Assembly: GCF_029626035.1 (NCBI RefSeq)
Contig: NZ_JARUBE010000003.1
Coordinates: 3,286,001-3,350,000, forward strand
Origin: Micromonospora sp. WMMD980
GTDB taxonomy: Bacteria > Actinomycetota > Actinomycetes > Mycobacteriales > Micromonosporaceae
Direction: 5' to 3'
DNA length: 64,000 bases
Shown here: positions 20,501 to 28,419 of the stretch, one piece after another
Layout: each line of letters starts with the position of its first letter
Position numbering within the stretch: the stretch's first letter is position 1
The notes under the pieces: generated by a model
What the model was told of the DNA's origin: nothing
What the model saw: the letters and a program-made list of their open reading frames with translations, nothing else
Databases searched by the model: none
Made by a program: the position numbers and the translations under genes

Positions 20501-21966
20501 CGCAGCTCTCCGAGCAGGCGCTGCTCGGCTCGACCGGCGCGCCGGCGCAGCGACTGACCGCGGCGACGTCGCTCGCGGCCCGCTCGTCCGGCAAGTCGTC
20601 CACCTCGGTGGCGGCCCCCGCGCCGGCCGCGGACCCGTGGACCGCGATTCCGGGCTACCCGGCGAACGTGATGGACAACCGGGTCGTCACCGTCGACGGC
20701 AAGGTCTACTCGATCGCCGGCGGCGACGGCACCACGTCCAGCGCGAAGAACTACCGGTACGACCCGGTCGCGCAGTCCTGGTCCGGCATCGCCGACCTGC
20801 CCGGCGCCCGCAACGCCGTGACGGCCGGCGTGATCGACGGCAAGATCGTCGTCACCGGCGGCTGGGGCGCCTCCGGTCCGGACGCCGGCACCTGGTCGTA
20901 CGACGCGGCGGCGAACACCTGGACGCCGAAGGCGGCCAACCCGGCGCCCCGGGCGGCGGCCGGTCAGGCGGTCGCGGGCGGCAAGCTGTACGCGATCGGC
21001 GGCTGCACCACCGCCAACTGCCTGCCGATGTCCAACACGGTGGTCCGGTACGACCCGGGCGCCGACTCCTGGGAGACGCTGCCGGCCTACCCGAAGTCGG
21101 TGGCGTTCCTGTCCTGCGGCGGGATCGACGGCGTCGTCTACTGCACCGGCGGCAACGACGGCACCAACTCGCAGAAGGCCGGCTACGCCTTCGACCCGGG
21201 CGCCAACGCCTGGACCGCCATCCCGGACGCGCCGGCCGACAACTGGGCCTCCTCGTACGCGGTGGCGAACGGCAAGCTCCTGGTCGTCGGCGGGTCGCAG
21301 GGCGGCGCCATCACCAACGCCGGGTTCGCGTTCGACCCGGCGACCAACTCCTGGGCCAACCTGCCCAACGCCAACGCCCCCCGCTACCGGGGCGGCGCGG
21401 CCTGCGGGTTCTACAAGGTCGGCGGCTCGTCGGGCGGCTTCACGGCCACCAAGGACAGTGAGGTCCTGCCCGGCTTCGGTGAGTGCGCCGAGGGCTCGGC
21501 CGACGTGAGCTGGCTGACCGTCGACAAGTCGAAGGTCACGCTGGCACCGGGTGAGAAGGTCACGGTCACGGTCGGCATGACCGCGAACGTGGACCAGCCG
21601 GGCACCTACTCGGCGTCGGTCGTCATCAAGGAGAACACCCCGTACACGGTGGCGCCGGTGGCGGTCACCATGATCGCGCTGCCGCCGACCACCTGGGGCA
21701 AGCTGTCCGGGACGGTCACCGGCCGGAGTTGCCAGGGCGGCACCGCGCCGCTGCCGGGCGCGACCGTCCAGGTCGACTCGTGGGCGAACTCCTACACGTT
21801 CACCACGAACGCCGACGGCACGTACGCCTACTGGATGGACCGGCGCAACAACCCGCTCACGTTGATCGTCGCCAAGGACGGCTGGAAGCCCCAGACCCGC
21901 CAAACGAAGATCAACTCCACCACGCCCACCGTGGAGGACTTCACCCTCTCCCCCACCCGCTGCTGA
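17575..21966 (+). CDS. Secreted subtilisin-family (S8) protease with kelch and carboxypeptidase-regulatory-like domains
   Basis: Exported serine protease of 1463 residues. ATG 17575 is chosen because AAGGAGG lies 8 nt upstream and a Sec signal follows at once (Arg-rich start, hydrophobic stretch, APAQA cleavage). An N-terminal prodomain (about 40-160) precedes the S8 catalytic domain with Asp in VASIDSG (~200), His in GHGTHTMG (~246), the oxyanion Asn in NNSWGT, and Ser in SGTSMAAPH (~416). Downstream are two carboxypeptidase-regulatory-like repeats (about 495-640), an MAM/immune-inhibitor-like beta domain, another regulatory-like repeat, a kelch propeller (about 1020-1300), a BACON-like segment and a final regulatory-like repeat ending RC-stop. 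It resembles bacillopeptidase F-type proteases but is larger. Neighbouring winged-helix regulators may control it (inference). Confidence 0.9.
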   Translation: MLRRPHRRGPAGRLVSAGAALLLAATTLAATGAPAQAGTGTGASAGDKIRPEVTHQLQGKSEGDFWIHFADRADLGKATAVKDWGQRGAAVAAMLKKTAADSQAKIRAELDRSGTKYQTFWATNAIKVSGGSLTMAQNFAAHAEVDGIYPPVAYELPKTVPGTNEKSTNALEWGIANINADDVWSQYGVKGAGITVASIDSGVQYDHPALVNSYRGNNGDGTFDHNYNWYDAAGECASAPCDSDGHGTHTMGTMAGSDGANQIGVAPEVKWIAANGCCPTDAALISSGQWMLEPTDLNGQNPDASKRPNIINNSWGTTQPSNEPFMEDVTDAWTASGIFGVWSNGNNGPSCQTSGSPGSLASNYSAGAYDINNNIASFSSRGTGQNGEIKPNISAPGVNVRSSVPNNSYASISGTSMAAPHLAGAIALLWSAAPTLVGDVTATRALLNDTAVDKADTQCGGTADDNNVYGEGRLDALALVAAAPIGDNGTLAGKVTDAAGAPIAGATVTLTGAADRTLTTGADGTYSSLLPAGDYQVVVSAFGYASRTLTATVTKNTTTTLDVTLTAVASVTVGGQVTDGSGHGWPLYAKVSVEGTPISDYTTPATGRYSLRLPAGATYRLKVEPQYPGYLTVTKEVTVGTGNLTANVAVPADPEACTTAPGYTTSSDGVYETFDGTGVPDGWSVVDNAGTGQVWEFDDKGERGNLTGGSGNFAIIDSDNYGSGGRQDTSLVSPVVDLTGVSAPVIRFNQDYNWLNSDRADVDLSLDGGTTWSNVLRQAADVRAKVTEVPIPQAADQSQVRVRFHYHDASWEWWWEVDNVLIGSKLVCKPVDGGLVLGHVRDKNDNGYVNGATVTSKDRPAEKATTVATPDDTELPDGFYWMFSSLTGRHPFTASAGNYVSQTKQVDVQTDWATAANFQLAAGKLSVQPTSLTGTARMPSGKVSKSFTVTNTGGAPVDVEFSERDGGFVLQRADGSQLSEQALLGSTGAPAQRLTAATSLAARSSGKSSTSVAAPAPAADPWTAIPGYPANVMDNRVVTVDGKVYSIAGGDGTTSSAKNYRYDPVAQSWSGIADLPGARNAVTAGVIDGKIVVTGGWGASGPDAGTWSYDAAANTWTPKAANPAPRAAAGQAVAGGKLYAIGGCTTANCLPMSNTVVRYDPGADSWETLPAYPKSVAFLSCGGIDGVVYCTGGNDGTNSQKAGYAFDPGANAWTAIPDAPADNWASSYAVANGKLLVVGGSQGGAITNAGFAFDPATNSWANLPNANAPRYRGGAACGFYKVGGSSGGFTATKDSEVLPGFGECAEGSADVSWLTVDKSKVTLAPGEKVTVTVGMTANVDQPGTYSASVVIKENTPYTVAPVAVTMIALPPTTWGKLSGTVTGRSCQGGTAPLPGATVQVDSWANSYTFTTNADGTYAYWMDRRNNPLTLIVAKDGWKPQTRQTKINSTTPTVEDFTLSPTRC

Positions 21967-21991
21967 CCCAGAACTCCAGCAGCGACCCAAC

Positions 21992-22022
21992 GGCCCGCCC
22001 GGTGCCCCGCACCGGGCGGGCC
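21992..22022 (+). terminator. GC-rich hairpin after the S8 protease
   Basis: Perfect 13-bp stem GGCCCGCCCGGTG/CACCGGGCGGGCC with a 5-nt loop, 26 nt after the protease stop. There is no U-tract, as is common in actinobacteria. Confidence 0.7.
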
Positions 22023-22046
22023 GCCCCCACCCCACCCCGCCCCGCC

Positions 22047-22114
22047 CGATCTTGCACTTTCGGCCCCCGCAAAGAGGACATAAGCCATCTTTGGGGGCAC
22101 AATCTGCAAGATCG
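22047..22114. repeat. 68-bp imperfect palindromic element
   Basis: Ends are the 10-bp inverted repeat CGATCTTGCA/TGCAAGATCG; inside, GGCCCCCGCAAAG pairs imperfectly with CTTTGGGGGCAC. It sits between two converging genes, so it could act as a bidirectional terminator or be a small palindromic mobile element. Confidence 0.7.
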
Positions 22115-22147
22115 GCGCACTTGCCCGGGGCGAGATGGGGGGGTCGG

Positions 22148-22768
22148 TCAGGAGGGGGCCAGGCGGAAGCCGACGCCTCGGACGGCGTGGATCGTGGCGG
22201 TGGCGTCCAGGCGGCCCAACTTGTGCCGAAGGCGGCGGACCACCGAGTGCATGTCGGAGCGCCGGCCGAGGTGGTCGTTCCCCCAGACCGCACGGTGCAG
22301 CCGGGCGTACGTCCACACCTGACCCGGAGTGCCGGTGAGACAGACCAGCAGGTCGTGCTCCAGCGGCGTCAACCCGACCTCCCGATCACGCCAGCGCAAC
22401 ACTCGCCGGTCGGAGTCGACGGCCAGCTCCGGTGCGGACGGACCGGCCGACCCGGCGGCGTCGTCGACCAACCGCCCGCCCCCGGCACGCGGCCGGGCGG
22501 CGTCGGCCTCCGCCGGGACCACGCCGGCAGGCGACCCCTCGGGCTCGGCGCCCGTGAGGACGGGTCCGTCGATCGTGGTCGCCGGCGCCGCGATCGGGGC
22601 CACGGGCGCCCGGGGGCCCGGCCGGCGGACCAGGTCGAGGAACCGGCGGGCCTGGTGGGCGCTGGAGACGATCAGGAACGTCTCGGTGCCGCCGAGCAAC
22701 TGGGCGAGCTGCCGGCGCTCGGTGGCCGTGGTCGCGATGCCGATGACCAAGGACGGGATCGCTGTCAT
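22148..22768 (-). CDS. Winged-helix (OmpR/PhoB-type) DNA-binding regulator 2
   Basis: 206 residues from ATG 22768, preceded by GGTGGG; the open frame extends further but without a better start. The C-terminal winged helix (LTPLEHDLLVCL, VWTYARLHRAVW, MHSVVRRLRHKLGRL, IHAVRGVGFRL) is closely similar to that at 16771-17388. The N-terminal SLVIGI segment also matches, and the middle is a long Ala/Gly/Pro-rich linker. No receiver phospho-site is seen, so it is probably an orphan, non-phosphorylated regulator. It flanks the S8 protease on the other side from its paralogue. A dyad at 22950-22972 lies in its divergent promoter region. Confidence 0.8.
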   Translation of the reverse strand: MTAIPSLVIGIATTATERRQLAQLLGGTETFLIVSSAHQARRFLDLVRRPGPRAPVAPIAAPATTIDGPVLTGAEPEGSPAGVVPAEADAARPRAGGGRLVDDAAGSAGPSAPELAVDSDRRVLRWRDREVGLTPLEHDLLVCLTGTPGQVWTYARLHRAVWGNDHLGRRSDMHSVVRRLRHKLGRLDATATIHAVRGVGFRLAPS

Positions 22769-22949
22769 CCGTTCCCACCTTTCCGGCAGGCTGGCGCAGC
22801 TCACGGCAATTGCCCGCACAAGTTCCAGCGTGGAGAGATCGAACGCAGTCGTTGCGGGACGCGGCCTGAGGCGTGCTGGAGCTGCTGTTTCGTGAGGCTT
22901 CGGGATGAGCTACCGCGGATCATATAGCCGCGCACCGATGATTGGTATA

Positions 22950-22972
22950 GCAGTTAACGTCGATGTAACTGC
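22950..22972. promoter_or_regulatory. GCAGTTA-N9-TAACTGC dyad between divergent genes
   Basis: Perfect 7-bp inverted repeat in the AT-richer 255-bp gap between the winged-helix regulator and the DHFR-fold reductase gene. Its centre lies about 60 nt upstream of the reductase start. Candidate operator; the binding protein is unknown. Confidence 0.4.
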
Positions 22973-23023
22973 GTCCGGCAAGATGACCGGAGGAAATTGC
23001 GTCGACAGGCCGGGAGGCAATCG

Positions 23024-23602
23024 ATGACGGCAGCCACGACCGGCGTCCACCCCGAGCCGCAGACCGCGGCGGGCAAGGTGCTCTGGCACTTCACCATGTC
23101 GTTGGACGGCTTCGTGGCCGGCCCGGGACACGAGATGGACTGGATGACCGGCTTCACGATGCGCCCGGGTCTGATCGGCGAGTACGTCGCCACCACCGGC
23201 GCGGTGCTCGCCGGCCGCAGCGCCTTCGACGCCGCCCCGAACTACCACCGCCCGTACGGCGGGGCCTGGCAGGGGCGGGTCTTCGTGCTCACCCATCACC
23301 CGCAGGATGCGCCGCCCACCGACGGCGTGACGTTCCTCGACTGCGACCCGGCCGAGGCGGTGCGGATCGCGCTCGACGCCGCCGATGGCAGGAACGTCGA
23401 GGTGTTCTCGTCGAGCATCGGCCGGCAACTGCTCCAGCGCGGCCTGATCGACGAGATCGACCTGCACATCGCGCCGATCCTGCTCGGCGAGGGCATCCGC
23501 CTCTACGACAACCCCGGCGGTGTCCCGATCCGCCTGGACCGGGTCGGCGGTGACGGCCCCACGTCCGCTGTCGACGTGCGCTACCGGCCCCGGCCGGCCT
23601 GA
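23024..23602 (+). CDS. Dihydrofolate-reductase-fold protein (RibD C-terminal family)
   Basis: 192 residues, RibD_C/DHFR-like fold: FTMSLDGFVAGPGHEMDWM at the N-terminus, GRSAFDA, VFVLTHHPQ, VEVFSSSIGRQLLQRGLIDEI and HIAPILLGEGIRLY. These small NADPH-dependent reductase-like proteins are common in actinobacteria and their substrates are mostly unknown. ATG 23024 is preferred because CGGGAGG lies 8 nt upstream; a TTG at 22997 with GGAGG is an in-frame alternative. A dispersed GGGGCCCC repeat follows 33 nt after the stop. Confidence 0.85.
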   Translation: MTAATTGVHPEPQTAAGKVLWHFTMSLDGFVAGPGHEMDWMTGFTMRPGLIGEYVATTGAVLAGRSAFDAAPNYHRPYGGAWQGRVFVLTHHPQDAPPTDGVTFLDCDPAEAVRIALDAADGRNVEVFSSSIGRQLLQRGLIDEIDLHIAPILLGEGIRLYDNPGGVPIRLDRVGGDGPTSAVDVRYRPRPA

Positions 23603-23635
23603 ACCCGCACCGTCCCGTCGATCCGGGCGCCGGTT

Positions 23636-23687
23636 GTTAACAGGGGCCCCCTCCTATGCAGAATGCGTTAAGCGGGGGCCCCTCCTT
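23636..23687. repeat. Dispersed GGGGCCCC repeat, second copy
   Basis: Begins GTTAACAGGGGCCCCC and ends GCGTTAAGCGGGGGCCCC plus TCCTT. In inverted orientation this is the same family as the element inside the NRPS gene at 5986-6041. Here it is intergenic. Confidence 0.75.
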
Positions 23688-23847
23688 GCACCGCTGCCCA
23701 GGCGCACACGGTTCCGGCGGTGAGGTGCCGGTCGAGCAGCGTGGCCGCGTACCGGCCCCGGGTGGGTGTGGCGCGGCCCGACCTGCGGCTCCCATCGCGG
23801 CAACCCCACCCGGGCGTACGTGGTCATGGTCCTCGCCTTCGAGAGCG

Positions 23848-24276
23848 ATGAGTACGGCGTGGCACGCCGGTCTGACCGGCGTGACCACCTTCGTGCTCCG
23901 GCTGGCCGGTCCGGCACCGAACCGCGCGGACGTCGCGGCCCTGTGCGCGGAGCTGTCCGGGGCGTTGCGGGGCCGGGACCGGGGGGTGGTGGTCTGCGAC
24001 GTGTCCGCCGTGACCCGGCCGGACCTGGTCACGGTCGAGGCCCTGGCCCGACTCCGGCTGACCGCCCGGCGGTTCGGGTGGCGGCTGGAGATCCGGGGCG
24101 CGAGCGTCGACCTACGCGATCTGGCCGGCCTGTTCGGGCTGGCCGGCGCCCTCCTCGATCCGGTCCGGCAGGCCGAAGAGCGGGAACAGGCGCTCGGCGT
24201 CGAGGAAGTGGTTGAGCGACGTGATCCGGCCGCCGGCGAGCCCGACCACGATCAGCGACCAGGGCACGTGCCCTGA
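23848..24276 (+). CDS. STAS-domain protein
   Basis: 142 residues from ATG 23848. The pattern of beta strands and the [30 protein letters not shown]-like core (written in part) fit a STAS domain of the anti-anti-sigma type, with [10 protein letters not shown] and [12 protein letters not shown] following. The last ~55 codons overlap the convergent ECF sigma gene by 165 nt, so the C-terminal tail after about residue 95 is probably unstructured. A role in partner-switch control of a sigma factor is possible but not shown; no cognate kinase is in the window. Confidence 0.6.
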   Translation: MSTAWHAGLTGVTTFVLRLAGPAPNRADVAALCAELSGALRGRDRGVVVCDVSAVTRPDLVTVEALARLRLTARRFGWRLEIRGASVDLRDLAGLFGLAGALLDPVRQAEEREQALGVEEVVERRDPAAGEPDHDQRPGHVP

Positions 24277-25143
24277 GTCGGGGTCGCGCCGGTACTGCCC
24301 GAACGCCGGCATGCCGTTGGCCGCCACCGGCACCAGGCGGGAGCCGCGGCAGCCGCTGCCCGTGCCGGTCATCCAGGCCACGATGTCGTCGGGGCCGCGC
24401 ATCCACAGCGGCACCGGCGGCATGGACAGCGTCGCGTCCTCGTGCAGCAGCGCGGTGAGCGCCGTCAGGTCGTATTCCGCGAAGGCGCGCACGTAGCGGG
24501 CCAGCAGCGCCTGCTGCTCCTCGTCGAGCGGACGGCGCACCTCGGCGTCGGTGTCGGCGGACGCGATCGTGACGCGGGCCCGTTGCAGCGCGCTGTTCAC
24601 GCTCGCCACCGACGTGTCGAGCAGGTCCGCGACCTCCTGGGCGGACCAGGCCAGCACCTCGCGCAGGATGAGCACGGCCCGCTGCTTCGGCGGAAGGTGC
24701 TGCAACGCCGCGACGAACGCCAACCGGACCGACTCCCGCCCGGCGACCACCTCGGCCGGGTCGCCGGCGGTGGGCAGCACCCGGTCGTCCGGCACCGGGC
24801 CGAGCCAGATCTGCTCCGGACGCGGCTCGCCGGGGTGGCTCGCGGTGCCGCTGCCGGCCGGCCCGAGGTCCATCGGCCGGACCCGGCGCTGCGCGCTGGC
24901 GGTCATGTTCAGGCAGACGTTCGTGGCGATCCGGTAGAGCCAGGTCCGCAGCGCGGACCGCCCCTCGAAACGGTCGAAGTTGCGCCAGGCCCGGACGAAC
25001 GTGTCCTGCACCGCGTCCTCCGCCTCGAAGGCCGAGCCCAGCATCCGGTAGCAGTAGCCGGTCAGTTCCGGCCGGTACGCCTCGAGTCGCGTCTCGACGG
25101 GGACGCTCGCCACCTCGCTCACCTGGTCGAAACTAGACCACAT
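24112..25143 (-). CDS. ECF-type RNA polymerase sigma factor with C-terminal SnoaL-like domain
   Basis: 343 residues from ATG 25143 (a GTG at 25119 is also possible). Region 2 is visible in [20 protein letters not shown] and [16 protein letters not shown]. Region 4 is visible in [18 protein letters not shown] and the helix-turn-helix [22 protein letters not shown]-terminal SnoaL/NTF2-like domain (about 215-330) follows, as in the ECF groups that carry their own regulatory domain instead of a separate anti-sigma factor. Divergent from the flavin reductase gene at 25299; the 3' end overlaps the STAS gene. Target promoters are unknown. Confidence 0.9.
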   Translation of the reverse strand: MWSSFDQVSEVASVPVETRLEAYRPELTGYCYRMLGSAFEAEDAVQDTFVRAWRNFDRFEGRSALRTWLYRIATNVCLNMTASAQRRVRPMDLGPAGSGTASHPGEPRPEQIWLGPVPDDRVLPTAGDPAEVVAGRESVRLAFVAALQHLPPKQRAVLILREVLAWSAQEVADLLDTSVASVNSALQRARVTIASADTDAEVRRPLDEEQQALLARYVRAFAEYDLTALTALLHEDATLSMPPVPLWMRGPDDIVAWMTGTGSGCRGSRLVPVAANGMPAFGQYRRDPDSGHVPWSLIVVGLAGGRITSLNHFLDAERLFPLFGLPDRIEEGAGQPEQAGQIA

Positions 25144-25298
25144 GCTGCGCGAACGCGAGCACCCGGATGAACCCGACACCCCGCACGCCACACCCCCACT
25201 ATCGCGGCTACGGCCCGTCGCGGCGGGACGGGATGCGCGGTTGGGTGGCTCCGTTCCGGGTACGGCGGCAGGGTCACCGCAACCGAGGAGGCCCCGCC

Positions 25299-25907
25299 GT
25301 GAGCACCGTTCGTGCCCTGGTCCTGAACTGCACGTTGAAGCCGTCACCCGCCGAGTCCAGCGCCGACCTGCTCGGTCGGGAGCTGCTGGCCGCGCTCGCC
25401 GACCACGACGTGGACGGCGAGGTGGTCCGGGTGGTGGACCACCACGTCAGGTTCGGCGTGTCGCTGGACGAGGGCGACGGCGACGAGTGGCCGGCGATCC
25501 GGGAGAAGCTCATCGCCGCGCAGATCCTGGTGATCGCCACCCCGATCTGGCTGGGTCAGCCGTCGAGCGTCTGCAAGATGGTGCTGGAGCGCCTCGACGC
25601 CGAGCTTGCCGAGACCGACGGGCAGGGACGACTGCTCACCTTCGGCAAGGTCGCGGCGGTGGCGGTGGTCGGCAACGAGGACGGCGCGCACCACGTCAGC
25701 GCCGAGGTGCTCCAGGCGCTCAACGACGTCGGCTTCTCGGCCGCCGCCACCGCCTCGACCTACTGGGTGGGAGAGGCGATGGGCAGCGTCGACTACCGGG
25801 ACGCCGGGCCGAAACCGGACACCACCGGCAGCACCACGAGGACGGTCGCCGCGAACGCCGCCCACCTGGCCCACCTGCTCGCCGACAAGCCCTATCCGCC
25901 GAGCTGA
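25299..25907 (+). CDS. NADPH-dependent FMN reductase / flavodoxin-like protein
   Basis: 202 residues. The start is GTG 25299 because GAGGAGG lies 7 nt upstream; the longer frame upstream has no homology-like content. Flavodoxin fold: [12 protein letters not shown] (phosphate loop), [26 protein letters not shown] (written in part), [15 protein letters not shown] and [15 protein letters not shown]. Likely an NAD(P)H:quinone or FMN oxidoreductase. It is divergent from the ECF sigma factor, which could control it. The 3' end overlaps the convergent DivIVA-like gene by 16 nt. Confidence 0.87.
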   Translation: MSTVRALVLNCTLKPSPAESSADLLGRELLAALADHDVDGEVVRVVDHHVRFGVSLDEGDGDEWPAIREKLIAAQILVIATPIWLGQPSSVCKMVLERLDAELAETDGQGRLLTFGKVAAVAVVGNEDGAHHVSAEVLQALNDVGFSAAATASTYWVGEAMGSVDYRDAGPKPDTTGSTTRTVAANAAHLAHLLADKPYPPS

Positions 25908-26158
25908 CCGACCGCGTCGTCGACCTGCTCGGACTGCCAGGTGCGCAGCGCGGTCTTGATCTGGTGGTTCTCGGCGGCGACCACGCTCAGTTGGCGGGAT
26001 CGTTCGGCCAGTTCGTGGGCGAGGCGGCGCAGGACGGCGTCCACGTCGTCGATGCGGTAGCCGCGCCGCAGCCGCGACGTCAGCGGCAGCCTGATGGCCT
26101 CGATCCGGGCGGGGGTGAGCGGCCCGGTCAGGGCGTGGCGGCTGCGGTAGACGCCCAT
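25892..26158 (-). CDS. Small DivIVA-like coiled-coil protein 1
   Basis: 88 residues, starting at the ATG that overlaps the reductase stop (ATGA). The SRLRRGYRIDDVDAVLRRLA segment matches the DivIVA N-terminal pattern (a RGY-x-x-x-x-VD-x-x-L core), followed by a short coiled coil. Full DivIVA/Wag31 is over 250 residues; this is only the N-terminal module. It is the last gene of a four-gene overlapping cassette (27652 down to 25892). Function unknown; membrane-curvature or complex-scaffolding roles are known for the family. Confidence 0.7.
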   Translation of the reverse strand: MGVYRSRHALTGPLTPARIEAIRLPLTSRLRRGYRIDDVDAVLRRLAHELAERSRQLSVVAAENHQIKTALRTWQSEQVDDAVGQLGG

Positions 26159-27150
26159 CACCGGTTCCCGATCACCGGCAGGTGCAGCCGGTCGGCGGGC
26201 ACCCCGGCGATCGTGAGCCAGCGGCGGGCGGCGGCGAGCATGGCGGGTGGGCCGCACACGTGCACGTGCTGCCCGGGCCGGTGGTGGTAGGTGGCCAGGG
26301 CGACAGCGGTCCCCTGCTCGGCCGGTTCGGCCTCCGGGTCGTCGGAGAACGCCGGCACGATGCGCAGCCAGGCGTGCGCCTGTTGGAGCTTGTCCAGGGT
26401 GATCGCGTCGTGCAGGTCGGCGAACGTGCGCGCGCCGACGATCAGCGTGACCGGCCGCCCGGCCGGCGCGGCGGCGACCTGCTCCACCAGGGCGCGCAGC
26501 GGCGCCAGCCCGGTTCCGCCGGCCACCAGCAGCAGCTCGTCGGAACCATCGGTCAACTCCAGGCCGGTGTCGGCGGGCGCGCCGAGGTGCAGCAACTCGC
26601 CGGGGCGTACCTCGTGCACGAGGCTGCCGGAGACGGACCCGGCGGGCACGGCCCGGACGTGGAACTCCAGCGTGCCGTCCGGGCGCGGCACGCCGGCCGG
26701 GGACAGCCACCGCCAGCGCCCCGGCCGGCGCGACGTGTGCACCGGGATCGCCTGACCGGGCCGGTGGGGCAGCCGCCGCCAGGGGCGTACCGTCAGGACG
26801 GCGACGGTGTCGACGGGCCGGTCGTGGTCGACGACCTCGACCGGCCACCACGGCGGCGTGTCGGCGAGGCGGGCGGCGGTGCGCTCGACCAGCCGCCAGG
26901 CCCGCCACCAGCGCAGGCCGGGCGCGGGCAGCAGGGCGTGGCCGACCGCCGCCGCGTGCCACGGCCGCAGGCCGAAGCTTCGGTACGCGGACCCGAGCAC
27001 CCGCAGCAACGCCAACCGCCCGGCGCGGTCGTCGCCGCCGTCGAGCAGCCGCAGCAGGCCGGCGTGCAACAGCGGCGCGTCGCGTTCCGGCAGCAGCCCC
27101 GGGCAGCGGTCCTGCACCGCCGCCCAGAACCGGTGCGCCTCGCCGGTCAC
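26158..27150 (-). CDS. Flavohemoprotein-type FAD/NAD(P)H oxidoreductase
   Basis: 330 residues from a GTG that overlaps the preceding stop (GTGA). Residues about 1-85 resemble a worn globin-like helical segment (HRFWAAVQDRCPGLLPERDAPLLHAGL). They are followed by an FNR-type FAD domain (PGQAIPVHTS, RWLSPAG in the RxYS position) and an NAD-binding domain (LVAGGTGLAPLRAL, VHVCGPPAML). No clear heme-proximal His in the usual context was found, so this may be only an electron-transfer reductase. Genes of the same cassette encode two DivIVA-like proteins and a Cys-rich small protein. Partner unknown. Confidence 0.8.
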   Translation of the reverse strand: MTGEAHRFWAAVQDRCPGLLPERDAPLLHAGLLRLLDGGDDRAGRLALLRVLGSAYRSFGLRPWHAAAVGHALLPAPGLRWWRAWRLVERTAARLADTPPWWPVEVVDHDRPVDTVAVLTVRPWRRLPHRPGQAIPVHTSRRPGRWRWLSPAGVPRPDGTLEFHVRAVPAGSVSGSLVHEVRPGELLHLGAPADTGLELTDGSDELLLVAGGTGLAPLRALVEQVAAAPAGRPVTLIVGARTFADLHDAITLDKLQQAHAWLRIVPAFSDDPEAEPAEQGTAVALATYHHRPGQHVHVCGPPAMLAAARRWLTIAGVPADRLHLPVIGNR

Positions 27151-27407
27151 GGAAGCTGGCCCGCGCCGAAACCGGCCGCGCGCAGCGTCGCGTGCCCCCA
27201 CCGGGCCAACCGGCAGGGGCACGGGACGCGCTCGCTGCGGCACAGCGGGCTCTGCGGCCACCGCTTCGGCACGTGCACCCGCACGGCCAACTGGGCCAGG
27301 AGCAGATCCTCGTCGGGGACGGGGACGACGACGGGAAAGTCGGCGAGCAGGACGGACATCGGCGGGTGCCTCCGGGATCGGGTGTCGGGGATGCGGGGCG
27401 CGGTCAT
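27147..27407 (-). CDS. Small Cys-containing protein of unknown function
   Basis: 86 residues; ATG 27407 has GGAG 5 nt upstream and overlaps the previous stop (ATGA). A second ATG at 27359 with GGAGG is also plausible. The C-terminal part carries a Cys/Arg motif, LCRSERVPCPCRLARWG, which I recall from short actinobacterial proteins but cannot name. Three Cys within nine residues suggest metal or redox function (inference). Sits between a DivIVA-like gene and the reductase gene. Confidence 0.6.
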   Translation of the reverse strand: MTAPRIPDTRSRRHPPMSVLLADFPVVVPVPDEDLLLAQLAVRVHVPKRWPQSPLCRSERVPCPCRLARWGHATLRAAGFGAGQLP

Positions 27408-27652
27408 CGGTGCTCCGGGGCGTCCGGGTCACGGCAGCGGCGGTGCCGGGACTGCCACCGCCGGAGCACCTGACGCGCCCGTTCGGTCTCGGATCTCGCG
27501 GTGGTCAGCTCGCGGCTCAGGCGGTCGAGTTCGTCCGCCACCCGGTCGAGGTGGTCGCGCACCTGACCGGGGTCCAGGCCGCGCCAGCGCCGATCGAAGA
27601 CCGCAGACCTGACGTGGTACGGAAGCAGCCGTCTCGCGGTCACGCGGATCAT
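27404..27652 (-). CDS. Small DivIVA-like coiled-coil protein 2
   Basis: 82 residues from ATG 27652, preceded by GGAGG. The FDRRWRGLDPGQVRDHLDRVA segment followed by a heptad-like ADELDRLSRELTTARSE stretch resembles the DivIVA N-terminal domain plus a short coiled coil. It is the first gene of the cassette; its stop overlaps the next ATG. The presence of two such modules at both ends of one operon is unusual. Confidence 0.68.
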   Translation of the reverse strand: MIRVTARRLLPYHVRSAVFDRRWRGLDPGQVRDHLDRVADELDRLSRELTTARSETERARQVLRRWQSRHRRCRDPDAPEHR

Positions 27653-28419
27653 CACGCCTCCGGCTGTCGAAAGGGGACCGACACCGGGGCGGGCACCGGG
27701 ATGAGGTTCGGGGAATGGTGCCCGCTCCGGGCGAACGCTGCCGGATCGCGGCAGGCACCACGAATGGTCATTTCGGTGCTGGCCTGTGGCAATGTTTTGG
27801 AGAAGAATGCGGACCAAGGGATGAGGTGCCTTACGCGACAACAGCAGAGGAGATGACGTGGACGACTCGGGCAGCACCGTCCCGCGTAGGCAGCTCGGCA
27901 GATATCTGAAGGAGATTCGCGAGGACGCGCACATCACGGTGAGCGCGGCGGCGAAGGAACTCGAATGGTCGACGCCCCGGATCTGGCGTTACGAAACGGG
28001 CCAGGTCTCCATGCATCCAAACGACGTGGAGGCGATGTGCCGGGTGTACGGCGCGTCCCGCGAAACGATCGAGACGATGCGGGCGCTGGCCCGGGAAACC
28101 AAGGCCCACGGCTGGTGGCACAGCTACGGCGAGGCGGTGAAGGACTGGTTCAAGCTCTACGTCGGACTGGAGTCCGCCGCCACCAAGATCCGCCACTACG
28201 AGGCGAATTTGGTGCCGGGACTGCTGCAAACCGTCGAGTACATGCACGAGGTTATTGCCGCCGACAATCCCCAGATGAGCGCAGCCGAACGGCAGGCAAA
28301 GGTAGACGTGCGGCTACACCGACAGCGACTGCTGGCACGCGCGGTGCCCAGAGCACCCTATCTGGACGTGGTGCTCAACGGAGCCTGTCAAGTCAACTGA
28401 GACATTTTCTTGATTTTGT

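Noticed and set aside
23656-23847. N-terminal extension of the STAS protein
   Set aside because: It would run through the dispersed GGGGCCCC repeat and has no domain-like content; ATG 23848 fits the STAS start.
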